DNA of 64,000 nucleotides from Dicaeum eximium (taxonomy: Eukaryota > Chordata > Aves > Passeriformes > Dicaeidae). Both the position numbers and the translations under genes were made by a program. The notes beneath the pieces are model-generated. The model did no database searches. It worked only from the letters and a program-made list of their open reading frames with translations, and was not told the origin of the DNA. How positions within the stretch are numbered: position 1 is the first letter of the stretch; every line of letters starts with the position of its first letter. Where the stretch lies: positions 1,374,050-1,438,049 of the forward strand of contig VWZP01005851.1 of NCBI GenBank assembly GCA_013396995.1, in the 5' to 3' direction. This document shows, piece after piece, positions 21,746 through 33,472 of the stretch.

Positions 21746-24700
21746 AAATCCCAATGATGTAGGATGAGATCAGGTCTAAGATTTTGTTTTTGTTACCGGT
21801 TCTGTCACCGCCACTTTTTCCTTTGAAGTGCTTTGGGGATTTGTCTCTTATTTACACTTTGGTGCATCATGAGAGAAAAACCATCTTGAACTGAGCTCTC
21901 TTGAAGTGGAGCACACACTCCTAAGGACTTTATTATGTTTTTAATAGTCCCAGCAGATTATGGGTTGGGCCAGGTAATCCAACAGGGTGAATGCCAGCAT
22001 CTAAAGTGGAAAACACTTCCCTTTCTAAGTAAGCCACAAGGACCAACCCAAAGACAAATTTGTTGTGATCAAAGACTGCATTACTACACATTACTGAGAA
22101 AAGAAAATAAATCTTTCATTCCTCCTTCCTTCACATTCCTTTGTATGAACAAAAGCCATTCAGAGTAAAAGTCACTCTGTTTTCAAATCCACATTAAAAT
22201 GAGGAAGCACCTCCCAACATAGTAACTTTAGTGTCAACTTTTGGAATTAAAGAAAAGCTGAAAAGGCACCCTGAGGGGTAAGAGAAAAATCAATACAGGA
22301 CTGTGGGAATGTAGGGTCAGGAGAAAGTACCTGGACTAGAAGGAGAGGCCAGAGCAAATGAAGGGAGTAGTTGAGTAGGAGAATTAGTTATGAGCTAAAG
22401 ACTTCAAATTTTATTTATTCTCTGAGGCTGAATTGGAGAAACATGGGGGCTTGATAGCATACACATGAAAAGATGGTATTCTAGGAGCTGATATTTCAAG
22501 TGGAGGTCACATTGGTCGCTGCCTGGTACCTTTGACAAACAGTATCTTTTAAGAAAAATGAATAATTCTGTTTTGTGGAGATAAACGGTCCAATGAGGAG
22601 TTAAATGCGGTATCATCCATTCACTGTTTGTCTATGCAACTTGCCAGTAGTTGCAACACTACATTCTCTGGAAAGTAAGAAAAAAAAGAAAAATCCCAGC
22701 AGTATTTTTTTCTCATAATGTGCAGAGCATGATGTCAGCCTGGCAGAGGAATTTAAAAATAAACAATAGCACACATTTTTACCAAACAGAAAAATATCAC
22801 TTGCAAAGGCAATAAAATAAAGCCTGTAATATGTTTTGTCTCTTACTTCATGACTGAAGAAGTAGGCAAGCATTAGCAAAGAAGACACTTTCTGCAGGAC
22901 TGTGTAGTACATTTATTTTGAACAGCCTTTGCACTGGCATGATCTCTTTCCCAGCACAGGAGACAGGCAGCCCTCTGAAAGGTGTTCCCATGTGGATGGG
23001 AAAAATGTCACAGAGGGAACAGCACGGTTGCCTTCCGAGCACTGCCTCCACATGTTTTACTTCCCCCAGCGATGGAATAGGCTACCTTATGCTGTATTTC
23101 AATGGACAGCAACTTCTGGTTTTGTGAGGGGAAGGACACAGCTGAATTTTTTCAACTCATAGAATGACATCTTTTTAAAGTGGTATAGCTGGAAAATGTT
23201 CACAAAGCTGAAGCTTTGACAAAAATCTTTCTCTTTCATTGGTGCCTTTTCTGGAGTAATATTGGCTTCAGTAAAGTGTTCAGGAAAGGTAATTTTTTTC
23301 CTATAGATGTTTGAAAGAGAAAGTTTAGACCTTGAATACCTGATTTGGGCTTACATGTTTTTTCAGCTGGTGCCTCCACGTGAATTAATTATTTGCACTT
23401 TCTCTAATTGATGAAGACAAAGCAAGATTAATTTTTCTCTGCCTGGTGGTGAATGAGAAAGATTTTAGAATCTAGACATTTTTGTGCATGAACCAGGATA
23501 ATAGAGGACTTGAAATAAATCCAGGCTTCAGGTATGTAACTACATATTGAACATTAACACTGGAGTCTCAGTGCCACATAATTTTTGAAGAGTGGACATG
23601 GATCCTAAGGCAAACATTCTGACACAGACACAATTATGACAAGCTAATTGCACCCCAAAGACACCCACTTTCTGCCTAAACCCAGGCCTGATTATAAAGG
23701 GAGCCACTGGTTCACATGAAGGCATCTATTTTGTAGGTATCTATTGTAGATTAGGTAAATTCCACACACTCTCTCTCTCTCTTTCTCTCTCTCCAATCCC
23801 TCACAACTTGTTTTCAGTGTTTTAGGTACCAGGATGGAAGACATAATTTCCTGCCTGTGCTGAGATGTTTCCTCCTGAAAAATCTACTCTAAATTGGGCA
23901 TTGAAAAGACCTGACTATTTTGCACATCAAAACAATTAGATCAATAAACATTTTTGCCCTGAAAGCAAATATTTGCTATAGATCATTTTCCAGAATATTT
24001 CTTTCACTGTTTTGCTATATCCACTTTCCAGATGATTTTGTTTTCATTCTATATAAGAGGGAAATGTCTTCAGAAACCTTCAAAGGAATGATCAGCATAC
24101 TCTGGCCACTCCCTCTGTTGATTGCTTCTCACAAAGCTGAATACTATTTAATTCTTCAGACCTTTTCTTCATTTCATAATGAATTTCATTTATTGCTAAA
24201 TCCTTGCTGTGAGAATATTTAAGATTTTCATTTCTTTAAATTGGAATCACATATGATTTTCTGATCTTAGACTTCTAAAGTGGAAAATTCTAAGGTTCAG
24301 AGGATTCCTTCCACAAACCAATTTTTTCCTCTTTCTTTGTTTTGGTTTTTCTGGTTTCTTACCCCTAGAGTTTCAGGGTAAAGCTCCTGAGACATCTGCC
24401 TGAGCTATGGTATGGAGTTGAGAAGATGAATGTTAGGCCAAAGCACTGTCTGAAGCAAAGTGCCACAGGACAGACCATATATAATGTAAGGAAACATTGC
24501 ATCATAGAAAGAGGCTGATTAATTTCCCTTCTTTAGGGCAGCTGATCACCAGGCAAGCCATGAATTCCAGATTGTCATCTTCATAAAAAAAGAACAGAAG
24601 TAAACTGTTAGCTCTGAAGAGATCTCAGATGGTTCCAAGTTTCTCTGCTGCCTGGGCTGGCTGTTCATCACTGCCAAATGCTAAATACTGGGAATGCCAG

Positions 24701-26284
24701 CCATCACCATCACTAAAAACATCCATGTGGCTCATCGCTTCCACCAGTGCATTTCTCCTTGGGATTACAGAACATCCTTTATGGATCACCATTTGATCTC
24801 AACAGCTTTCTGCCATGCCAACTGTGCTGCAATACTCCTGCATCTCTGGCTAGTTTTGTCCTTCTGTATTTGGACGAGTAACGTTAATAGAGCTCTGAAA
24901 AGAGAATGACATGATGGTTAAAAAAAAAAATCCCCAAATGACTTGCAAGACTGCTGAAAAGAGAAAATTTTTCTCACTTTCATATTTACTGCTACATCTG
25001 CTGTCTGCAGAGGAAAGCATCAATGCCAAAAACAAATATGCTAATTACTATTTAGGCCATAGCTTCAAGTCTTTAAGTAATGTTGAATAATTCTTTGGTT
25101 CAGTCAGGAAATTTGCTAAGACACTTTTCTCCAAAATGCTGCCAAAGGCAATGTCTGTTTTTAATACTTGAAAAATAAACCAGATTTGCACTTTTAAGTG
25201 ACCACAATTTTACAGTTCCTTTTGAGCTCTAATGCGGCATTCGACTTTATCCCACCTCGTGCTTTCTCCCTCCAGCCATCATCCTCACTCATCTCCACTT
25301 CAGGGTAACACTAAAGATCACAGACCTGGGAGAAAATTGCTGTACTGTTTTATGCACTTTGATTTAATGTAGCAGAAGACAGGAGCAGAGGGTTGATGGT
25401 GGTGGAGAAGCCATTCACTTTCAATGACACTGTGCAAAATCTGAGAAAAGAAGTGAAAAAGTTTGTCTGTGAAAGACAAACACAAAACGTGGGGAATAAT
25501 TTCTCTAACATACAGGAGAAATAACAGAGGACTTCATGCTTCTTATTGCCACTAATGTGTGATTAAGAAGAGACATTACCACTTTGGGATTGAACAGACT
25601 GATTTCAGTCTGAAGTGAGGATCACAGCAGAATGATGACATCTAATAAAATTACTTTTCTTTATGATTCCATTCAACTTTAACCAGTCAGCAAAAACCAA
25701 GAGATCCTACTTATCTCTGCATGTTCTTTGCCCTTCTCCAATTTAGTGGAAGTCTTCAGTGCCATCCTGAATTATTCACATCGGCTGCTGTTGCTAGGAA
25801 AAAAAAGGGTCATGAAGTCCCATTTATTTTAAAGATCATAATGTCAGGAGAAAAGATAGGTTGCTTTGAAATACTGCCCTAACATGTAAAATACTGCTTG
25901 AGGTTTTCTCAAGCAAGAAAGACCAGAGTGACATGCTGCCTTGGGAGAGAAGGGCTGTACTTATTAAAGGCTACAAGCCACTTTTGGTCTTTCTAGACTG
26001 TTTTGGTGCTTTCTTTCCCAATAGTTTTCTCTTTTGAATAGTCCTATCCACTGAAATCTGTGAAACAAAATAAATTTTTGAGGGACTTTAACAGCATATA
26101 CATTCAGTTTTAAAACTGGTTCAGGAAATCTCACTGGTATTTCAGGCTTTTTCCTGAATGTGGCCAGTTATTTCAAGTCTCAACTAAATGCACGGTGGGC
26201 TTGTATTAACAGGTTTTTTTCAAAATTGGTAATAGTTTAAATAAGCCCCACCAAGAGCTCTCTGTAAGTACTGATGGTAAATGT
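21746..26284. other. Unique non-coding DNA
   Basis: Only a CT microsatellite (23768-23793) and short A or T runs stand out. Open frames up to 100 codons (for example + 23920-24222, - 22613-22912) have no recognisable domains. I see no exon-like frame with splice sites and no transposon. Confidence 0.55.
23768..23793. repeat. (CT)n microsatellite
   Basis: About 12 ct units with one interrupting ttt (ctctctttctct). It is a simple polypyrimidine repeat. Confidence 0.9.
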
Positions 26285-26680
26285 AAGGACATAAGAACCA
26301 AAGAATGGCCATACTGAGTCAAAAGTTCATCCAAACCAGCATCCTGTCACCAAGAATAATGGCAGAATGTAATGACACAAGGCTCCAGAAGTATTTCCCT
26401 GGAGTGTTCTCAGGGCCTTCAGTAACTTGTGGCTTAGGGACTTCCTGAGAGAATATAGAAATAATCTCCTTGCTTTCCATGACTCTGAGTCATTGTGGAC
26501 TTCTTCTTTCATGGCTTTGTCCCTGGACTGGTAAGCTGTTACCATCCATAATATCCTGTAGTAAGGAAAGCTCACCTAAGTATCATGGGAAGGAGCACCC
26601 TTTATTGTTTGTTTCAAATCTTCCAGCCGGGACCATTGGCACAGAAATGTCATGAGCAAGAAGCATAAACCCCACTCTGT
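26285..26680 (-). mobile_element. Ancient CR1-type LINE, 3' half
   Basis: The + strand reads as the complement of an old amniote CR1 3' end. In order it has cataagaacc, gaatggccatactgagtcaaaagttcatc, ccagcatcctgtc, gtggcttagggacttcctgag, catccataatatcctgtagtaagga, ttgtttgtttcaaatc and tgtcatgagcaagaag. All are in the order of the family as I remember it. Substitution is heavy but collinear over about 400 bases. The short - strand ORFs across it are not functional. The same 3' signature occurs on the other strand at 6430-6552. Confidence 0.78.
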
Positions 26681-28219
26681 GATGGCTTAAATTGCCATGG
26701 ACTGTTCTTGGCCTGTCAGAAATTGTTTCTCCAGAGCAGCTGGGAGACAGTTTCTTTGGGTCACTTGCTATACTTGCATCGACCCACACACTCAGCCTCT
26801 AGAGACTGCATCAAGACAGCAGTGTACAGACTGCAAATTTAAATTCCTCCTGTGAACCACAATTATCATGAGAATAATGTTTTATCATAAATAACATTTT
26901 ATTTCCAAATCTGCAGAGCTCAGAAAATAAAAGCAAATGTCAAGACTTCCATCTTGTTTCATGTTCATAGTAGATTTTTTAATGGTCTCATGTGAATCCA
27001 AAAGGCAAACCCCCTATTTTTACAAGAGCCTCAAATCTGAGTGTTGTTCTGCTGAGTATCATTAATAGATTCATGTTTTACATATTTCCTTATTTCAAAA
27101 GTCAAATCTCAAAGAAACATGATATTAATGATAAAAGATATTAAAATGCCAGGGAATAGAATTCCCTCAACCCAGCTTGACATTCTCACTTGCTCTGATG
27201 CTCATGGATGACGAGGGAAGTGTCTATACCTGTCTGCTGCCCAAGAAAGCAAAGGTAAGAGATTGTCAACTCAGAGAAAGAGACACACAGATGTGGTGCC
27301 TCGTGGTGCACCCAGCAGAGTTAGGTTGACAACTGGACTTGGTCTCAAAGGTCTTTTCCAACGTTAATGTTTCTATGATTCTGTGATAACTAGTTTGAAG
27401 GTCACTGCCCAATGGTAAAATCTGGGGACACTGTGCAGCTAAGAAATTACTTGTTTCCTTCAATGACAGGAAGGACAAGGTTCATCTGTTGTTCACATCA
27501 TGACAGTATCTATATGGCCTGCTCTTCAAGTGTCTTCTTATTCTACTCTGCTTTCTCCCAGAGAGAGCGTTCCAAACTCTACTGCTACCCCAGCCCAAAC
27601 ATAACAAAAACCACTTGGTTCAATTCCTTGCAAATAAAGTGAAACTGGTTCAAAAGAACTGTAGAGCCCAAAACACCTGTTACTGAAGCCCTAAGCACCT
27701 TGCAGCACCAGGAGCATGTGTGGTCTCCGAGAGTCTTCAGGTATGGTGCACTTTCTGGAAAATGGCACTTGCAGCACTCACAGAGCCAGTAGCAAGTCTG
27801 GGGACGCTTTCCCTCTGTAATTTAAACACATTTTATTTCAGTGATGAAATTTAAATAGATGTCTACTTAAATTTAGAAATGCACACATACATATACATGG
27901 ATAGTCAAAATTATGGATTTCTACTGTTATTTTCTTGTCGCCCTTTTTTTCTAATTGGGAATTGACCAAATTGTTCTCACATCTGTATATGGAGATCAAT
28001 GCGTTCAAGGAAGCTAAAACTCCAAAATGAGGCTGAATTTCTGTATTTAGACTCAAAGGCAGCTTAGAAATTTGGCACATTGCACATTGTTTTGCCCCAG
28101 CCCTGTTTAGCATCAAGTCCAAGGAAAGCCACAGTGACTTTGTCTGAGGTTATATTTCTGCTTAAAGCTAAACAGGCCCTGTGAAGCAAGCTCAGAATCT
28201 TTGTGGATTACTTTCTTTT
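26681..28219. other. Unique non-coding DNA with a CR1 tail
   Basis: Apart from the CR1 tail at 27321-27388 no gene or repeat is recognised. Frames are under 95 codons. Confidence 0.5.
27321..27388 (+). mobile_element. CR1 LINE, extreme 3' tail
   Basis: The order ttaggttgac-aactggacttggtctcaaaggtcttttccaac-gttaatg-tttctatgattctgtgat matches the last about 65 bases of avian CR1, including the terminal attctgtg-type direct repeats. It is a heavily 5'-truncated insertion. Confidence 0.88.
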
Positions 28220-28480
28220 ATATGGTGAAATAACCATGTAATTATATCATAATTGCATGACAGTAACCTGAAGTTAGAGAAAAGAGTATTGCTGAATGAC
28301 TGAATGCAATTATGCAACCTTACAGAGCTAGTAGAATTTGTTAAGATGGTGTGTCAATCTACCAATTGCTCCTCCCTGGTAACAGTATAACTCCACTAAA
28401 TTAAACTCCCAGCTTGGAGGACAGCTCCATCATGCATTTATGTTGTAATGATACGTTAATAATTGCCACATCCAGATATG
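28220..28480. promoter_or_regulatory. CNE-like homeobox-motif-rich block
   Basis: The block holds a dense set of TAAT/ATTA and POU/CEBP-like words in unique sequence: catgtaattatatcataattgcatg, aatgcaattatgcaacc, accaattgc, gcatttatgttgtaatg and gttaataattgcc. Such density is typical of developmental enhancers, but it also rises by chance in AT-rich DNA. No coding frame crosses it. Confidence 0.25.
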
Positions 28481-30549
28481 GAAGGTACTGCACAATCAGT
28501 TCTGAAGCCTTAGCAGACAATACAATTTAAGGGTGCTCATATAATACTGTTGTTCTGTAAGTGAAACCTAGATTCTCTAAACTTCTCACAGCCTCTAACA
28601 TCTACTGCATGTTTGGAGAGAAGGAGCAACTGATTCCTTCTGCATAAGAACATAATCTTGCTGTGCATTATGAATCAGAAAAAGGCTATGTCCTCCAGAT
28701 GTTATTACATTTTACTGCTTCCTTTGTGTTTTAGTTGAAGATAGCTGAGAGAATGTATACAATTGACAAAATTTCCCAAGTCAATGAGCCTTCATAAAGA
28801 TGTGCAAAAGAATATTTCTGCACCGAGTATGACAGGGTAAAGTAAGTTTCTAATTTTCTAATTTTAAGAAATTAATGTAAGAAATTATGAATAGAAACCA
28901 CAGGATGATGACGTGATACCCACCTCTTTACAGGAGCAGATTCTCCTCCTTGGTCCTCTGCCTCCTGGGCTCTGTTCCCTCACCCCTCCTCACTACATTT
29001 CTACCACAGTCGGTGCTACATCTTACACCTGTGTGTTAAGCCAGTATTTCTGGATCACAATAGCAGCAGAGGTGGCACCAGAAGATTGATCCCTTCACAG
29101 GGGCTACCCCTTCACAGACCAGCCTGATGGATGCTGCTTTCACACAGCTTGTTCTGCAGATGTACTTGGATGTCTCACACCACAAGCCCTTCTGTGCAAC
29201 AGGAGCATTTTGGTGCTTTCCAAAGAATTTTGCTTCATTGTGTTTGGCTTCTTGCCATGCAGACAAGAAACACAGCCAGGATGCTTTTGCACTTTTTTCT
29301 ATGACTTCTGTTCCTTAATTTGGCATAAAATCACGTTTAGTCTCCTCACTTTTACATATCCATCCTGAAATGATAAATCCTCCCTCTGTCAGGTAGAAAA
29401 AGATAAGGGTACAACAGGAATATACCTTCTCACTTTGGGCACTCTTTCTGCCAAAATGGGGATATTGCTGACTTCCAACCAGAGAGGAAAGACTTCCAAC
29501 CATTGTGAAGGCCTGAGCCATTCTTTGTCTGTGTGTGTAGGAACTGCATCTAGTCAAAACCTCACCTGTATTAGAAAATTGCTATTGGAATTATTACCAC
29601 AAACAGTGGACACAGTCCCAGTAATCACTGCATTTGCCAGGAAGAAAATTTCTGCAGAAGATTTACATACTGAGCACTTAAAAGCTAAATTACAAGTCTA
29701 GATTATTTTTAATTTCTTCACACAGTGAAAAGCAATCTTTTTCCTCTATAAACTATAACTTGCCCCAGAACTTGTTGGTAGCATGAAAGGTCTGTGAATT
29801 GCAAAATAAGACCAGGCTATATCAAGGAAAGAGAAGACATCCTATAGTAAGAGCACAAAATGTTAAAACACTTAGGAGAGCTGTAATCTGGAGACCAGGA
29901 GGAATGACACATCAATTTTGTGACGAGAGAAGAGAAAGATTTGGAAGGATAATTTTAAACATGGGGGAAAGGTAAGAAATTGTGTGGGGGAAAGGATCTA
30001 AAAGATTTCAGGCATGGATTTTCCTGGCACAAAAGTTTTCAAATTGCCCAATTTCCTTCTTCTCTGGACCTGCCAAATCCAAAGCAAGACAACAGTAACC
30101 CTGACCTTTCCTGCCATTTTGATGCTGTGGTAGAGGCAGTCCTGTCTACAGGTTGTGAGCTGGGAAATATGGGCTTTTGATGACCTAAGAGGAAAACTAA
30201 CCCAAATATCCAAACTGAAATATGGACATATTGGACAATCTGTTTTGTGACTGCTTGGCCTTTCTGGCTCAGGGTAACTCCTGTGCTCAGGGTAACTCTT
30301 CATTTGGTTTCCTGAGTTACTGCTCTCTGCACAGAACTAAAAATTTCCAAGTTTTACTCCCAGCTGTGGTTATTATTTTTTTCATTTTGTGCCATTAATC
30401 TTACTTCTATTTCTCTACCCATGAAACTTCACTTAGATTAATTCCCAGCCTCACAATTATGTTTCGCTGACATTTTTCACATCAAGATGTCTCTCAGAAA
30501 TATTTTTCTTTAACTACATGAGGTATATGTTTGTAAATAACTGACCTCA
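28481..30549. other. Unique non-coding DNA
   Basis: No gene or transposon is recognised. A GC-richer part at 28925-29260 has overlapping short frames on both strands with no domain. The word gacttccaacca occurs twice 21 bases apart near 29469-29502. The longest frame has 101 codons (- 29998-30303). Confidence 0.5.
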
Positions 30550-30750
30550 CACTAATTTTCTAATATTTTTTTCTTTAACACATGGCAACATATACTATCT
30601 GAAATTTAGGTCTGCATTGCTTAATGTAGTTAAAAAACTATATTTAATAATATCACTTTCTAATTTTTTTTCTTTAACACATGGCAAAATATACTATCCA
30701 AATTTAGGCCTGCATTGTTAATGTAGTTAAAAAACTATATTTAATAACTG
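30550..30750. repeat. Tandem duplication, 2 x ~100 bp
   Basis: Copy 1 (about 30550-30650) and copy 2 (about 30651-30748) share tttctaat..ttctttaacacatggcaa-atatactatc-aaatttagg-ctgcattg-ttaatgtagttaaaaaactatatttaata, with a period of 99-100 and only a few substitutions and 1-3 base indels. The word ataactgac occurs just before copy 1 and just after copy 2, marking the duplication edges. The unit has no coding frame or recognised element. Confidence 0.93.
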
Positions 30751-31069
30751 ACTTTTCAATAAATAAAGGACAATTTCTAGGATAACATTTTTCCAAAGAA
30801 AGAAGGAACCTATTTCAGGTCTTATAATAACTCCAACACCAACATATCTCACACATTTTGAAATGTTTCTTCTGCAAACACTATTAACAAGGGTGCAGAG
30901 AGATTATACATCTCTAAGCATTCTAAAGGTGAAAAAGAATTTTTAGAAGTTGAAACATAGCAGCTACACACAACTTTTATGATAAATGTATACCTTTACT
31001 TCATGTTTAATCATATAAAATAACTTGCCATTGTGTTAATGTGCTGGAGTTCCTTTCTTTTAGCAGGAC

Positions 31070-31270
31070 AAATTAGTATGCATTTATTTAACCTGTCATT
31101 ACATCATACTGAACATCAGTCACTATGCAATTACAAAGGTAATGGTTACCATGTAATACTGACAAAGCCACTGTTTGGCTCTTGTAATTGGTAGTCACTA
31201 AAATGCATTTTCCATATGATGAATGAAGTAGCCAGCAAAGCAGTCAATGCTGCATGAGATTTGCCAGAAC
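31070..31270. promoter_or_regulatory. CNE-like block
   Basis: This is unique sequence with closely packed homeobox/POU-type words (attagtatgcatttatttaa, catcatactgaacatc, tatgcaattacaaaggtaatgg, ccatgtaatac, tgtaattggtag, tatgatgaatg). It resembles vertebrate developmental enhancers in texture. Evidence is compositional only. Confidence 0.25.
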
Positions 31271-33039
31271 AAAGATTAGTTTTAGAGTCCTGCAAGAGCT
31301 TGAGCATACAATAGTGTGTCTGTTTCTTGTTTTTTCTGTTCTGCTACAAAACTCTATAGAGTGAGTTCAGCAGGAGAGAACAGTGAAGGGAAAAAGATCA
31401 TATTTGGGGGCAGAGAGGGGAGGAAAGGGGAGGAAAGAAACTCAAAGGATGAAATTTGCCATGTGTAAAGGTCAGTCCAAGACCCATGTAAGTCTTAAAT
31501 CATGTTATTTTAATTTAAACCTCTTCTCTTTGCAGCAACTCTGCAGTTCTTTGACAGAGGTAGGGATGCTAGGACCAAAGTGAGCCATTAGTAAGCCACA
31601 GCTGATGCTACGTGCAGTCAGGATATCTTCCCACATCTACACTTATCTCTCTTCTAGACAGATGAAGACCTGCTACCTTTAAGGGATGGTTGAACTTGGC
31701 TGTCTTCTTCCTGCCACTTCTTATGAATTTGCTCCTACAAAGAGATAAATCCTCTTAGAATCAGTTACTTTAAACATTTTTGAGGGCCATATTCATTGGG
31801 GAAATATTGTGATGCTGCAGGGAGAGATTTGGTCCTTTGACTTGAATTACCTTAACTTAATTAGTGAACATGATTGACGATGCATGTTTTGAAGAGTAAT
31901 TTGTGTCAACTTTCAGAAGTCTTTAGGAATCTGATTTCTAATTCAAAGTATGCATTGCAAGCCTAGTTGGATAAGTGTTATTTTTACCTAAAATCCATGG
32001 GAGTGAGGCACTTCGTGAAAAATCTCCTGCGGTTCTGTGCCCCATTGAGCCCAGCACTTTTGTCACCTGATGTGTCATTAACAGTGAGGTGCTTGGAGAC
32101 CTTCCATGGGGTTCTCCTCAGCTCCACAACAGAGTAATTTCACCAAGGAATCAGGATGTTGGAGGTTTTAAAATAGGAGCATGCTGGAAGCATGGGAGCC
32201 AGCATGATAACAGAGCTTCCTGCTCCTGTGCTGCAGTGCTGTAAAAGCCTTCACACTCACCTCAAGGAGAAAAAGGCTGGGAACTGTATTGCAGAGTTGC
32301 CTGACAGCATCAGTCACTTCTCACAGAGACAAGCTGTAAGCCATGGAGGCTATTTTCCTAATCCTCAAACTTTCTAGAGCATAAAACAGAGGACCAGTTC
32401 TAGTCCTAAAAGGATCAAAGGGGCAGAGATCAACTTTCCCCTTGCAGCAAGTTCAGCCTTCACTGGTTCTGTCAAACTGCAACCTGAGCTCTGTCCTTCG
32501 AGCCCCCAGCCACCCATAGCATTACCCCAATTAGGACCAAACTAAGCAACTAGGAAAAGAGAAACACCTCTCGTATGTCCCCCTCACAGAACTGCTGGAA
32601 GTGCCTGACTCTACAAGTTCTTTTTAATTGGCCTCTGCTTTCATCTCACACTTTGCAGAAAAGCAAAGAATATGAACAGCTTTGGGGAAGGAGGGAGTTT
32701 GGAAGATTAAAACTCAGTGTTTGGGTTTTGTCTAGAAGCGGTCCATACGGAGAGGGCTTTTTGAGTATATATTCAGTGGTGTTTCAGTATAATGCATTAA
32801 GATTCCATACTTACATGCACACTGAAAACAGCATGTCTTTAAACAACACCAAACCTAAACTGTAAGCTATTGGCAGTACCTATTCTGAGCTATTTGCCTG
32901 AATTATTTCTGCAGTAAATCTCTAGAAATGTCCACTTAAACAGTAACAGTCATAAATATCTCATGGAAGCCATAAAATACAACAGAATTTTGGAAGTCAT
33001 AATTTTAATGGATAAAACTGTGCTATAAAAGAAGGGCCT

Positions 33040-33120
33040 GTGGGACTGAGGCTAAAGTAAAATTTATCTAAGCGAGCTGTGATGCTAATCCGTCTGCAAG
33101 TGATAAATTATCCTATGTCC
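33040..33120. promoter_or_regulatory. Short CNE-like segment
   Basis: The segment contains aaatttatctaagcgagc, gatgctaatccgtctgc and aagtgataaattatcc. It has two CpGs and Otx/Pitx-like taatcc in unique sequence. Weak candidate. Confidence 0.15.
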
Positions 33121-33445
33121 CAGGTGTGACATAATATCCAAAGGGTGCGTAGTGATTAAGGACACAAAGGTATAGACATGGCAGGGGTCCAAGAAAGCCC
33201 CAAGCAATTAGTGGTGACTGGAAATTGTCAACAATTGCTCTGAATGTTTGATAGTTTCCTCTGTGCTCAGGTTTGCCAAGGCATACATTCCCCAGTGTCT
33301 GAGGCTGGGTTTTGAGGCACGGTGGCAGAACCTGGCTGGGCACTCATGTAGCTCTGAGCAGGATGCTTGCATTCTTTTCAACAAGGTACTAAGACACTCT
33401 TCCCAGGCTCCTGCTGAAGTCAGAGGGTCAGGCCAACACTTAGGG

Positions 33446-33472
33446 GAAACAAAACAAAACAAAACAAAAAAG
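33446..33472. repeat. (AAAAC)n microsatellite
   Basis: About four caaaa units ending in an A run. Simple repeat with no adjoining element recognised. Confidence 0.9.

Noticed and set aside
27600..27640. Possible tRNA B-box (ggttcaattcc)
   Set aside because: There is no A-box at the right distance upstream and no acceptor-stem pairing around it.
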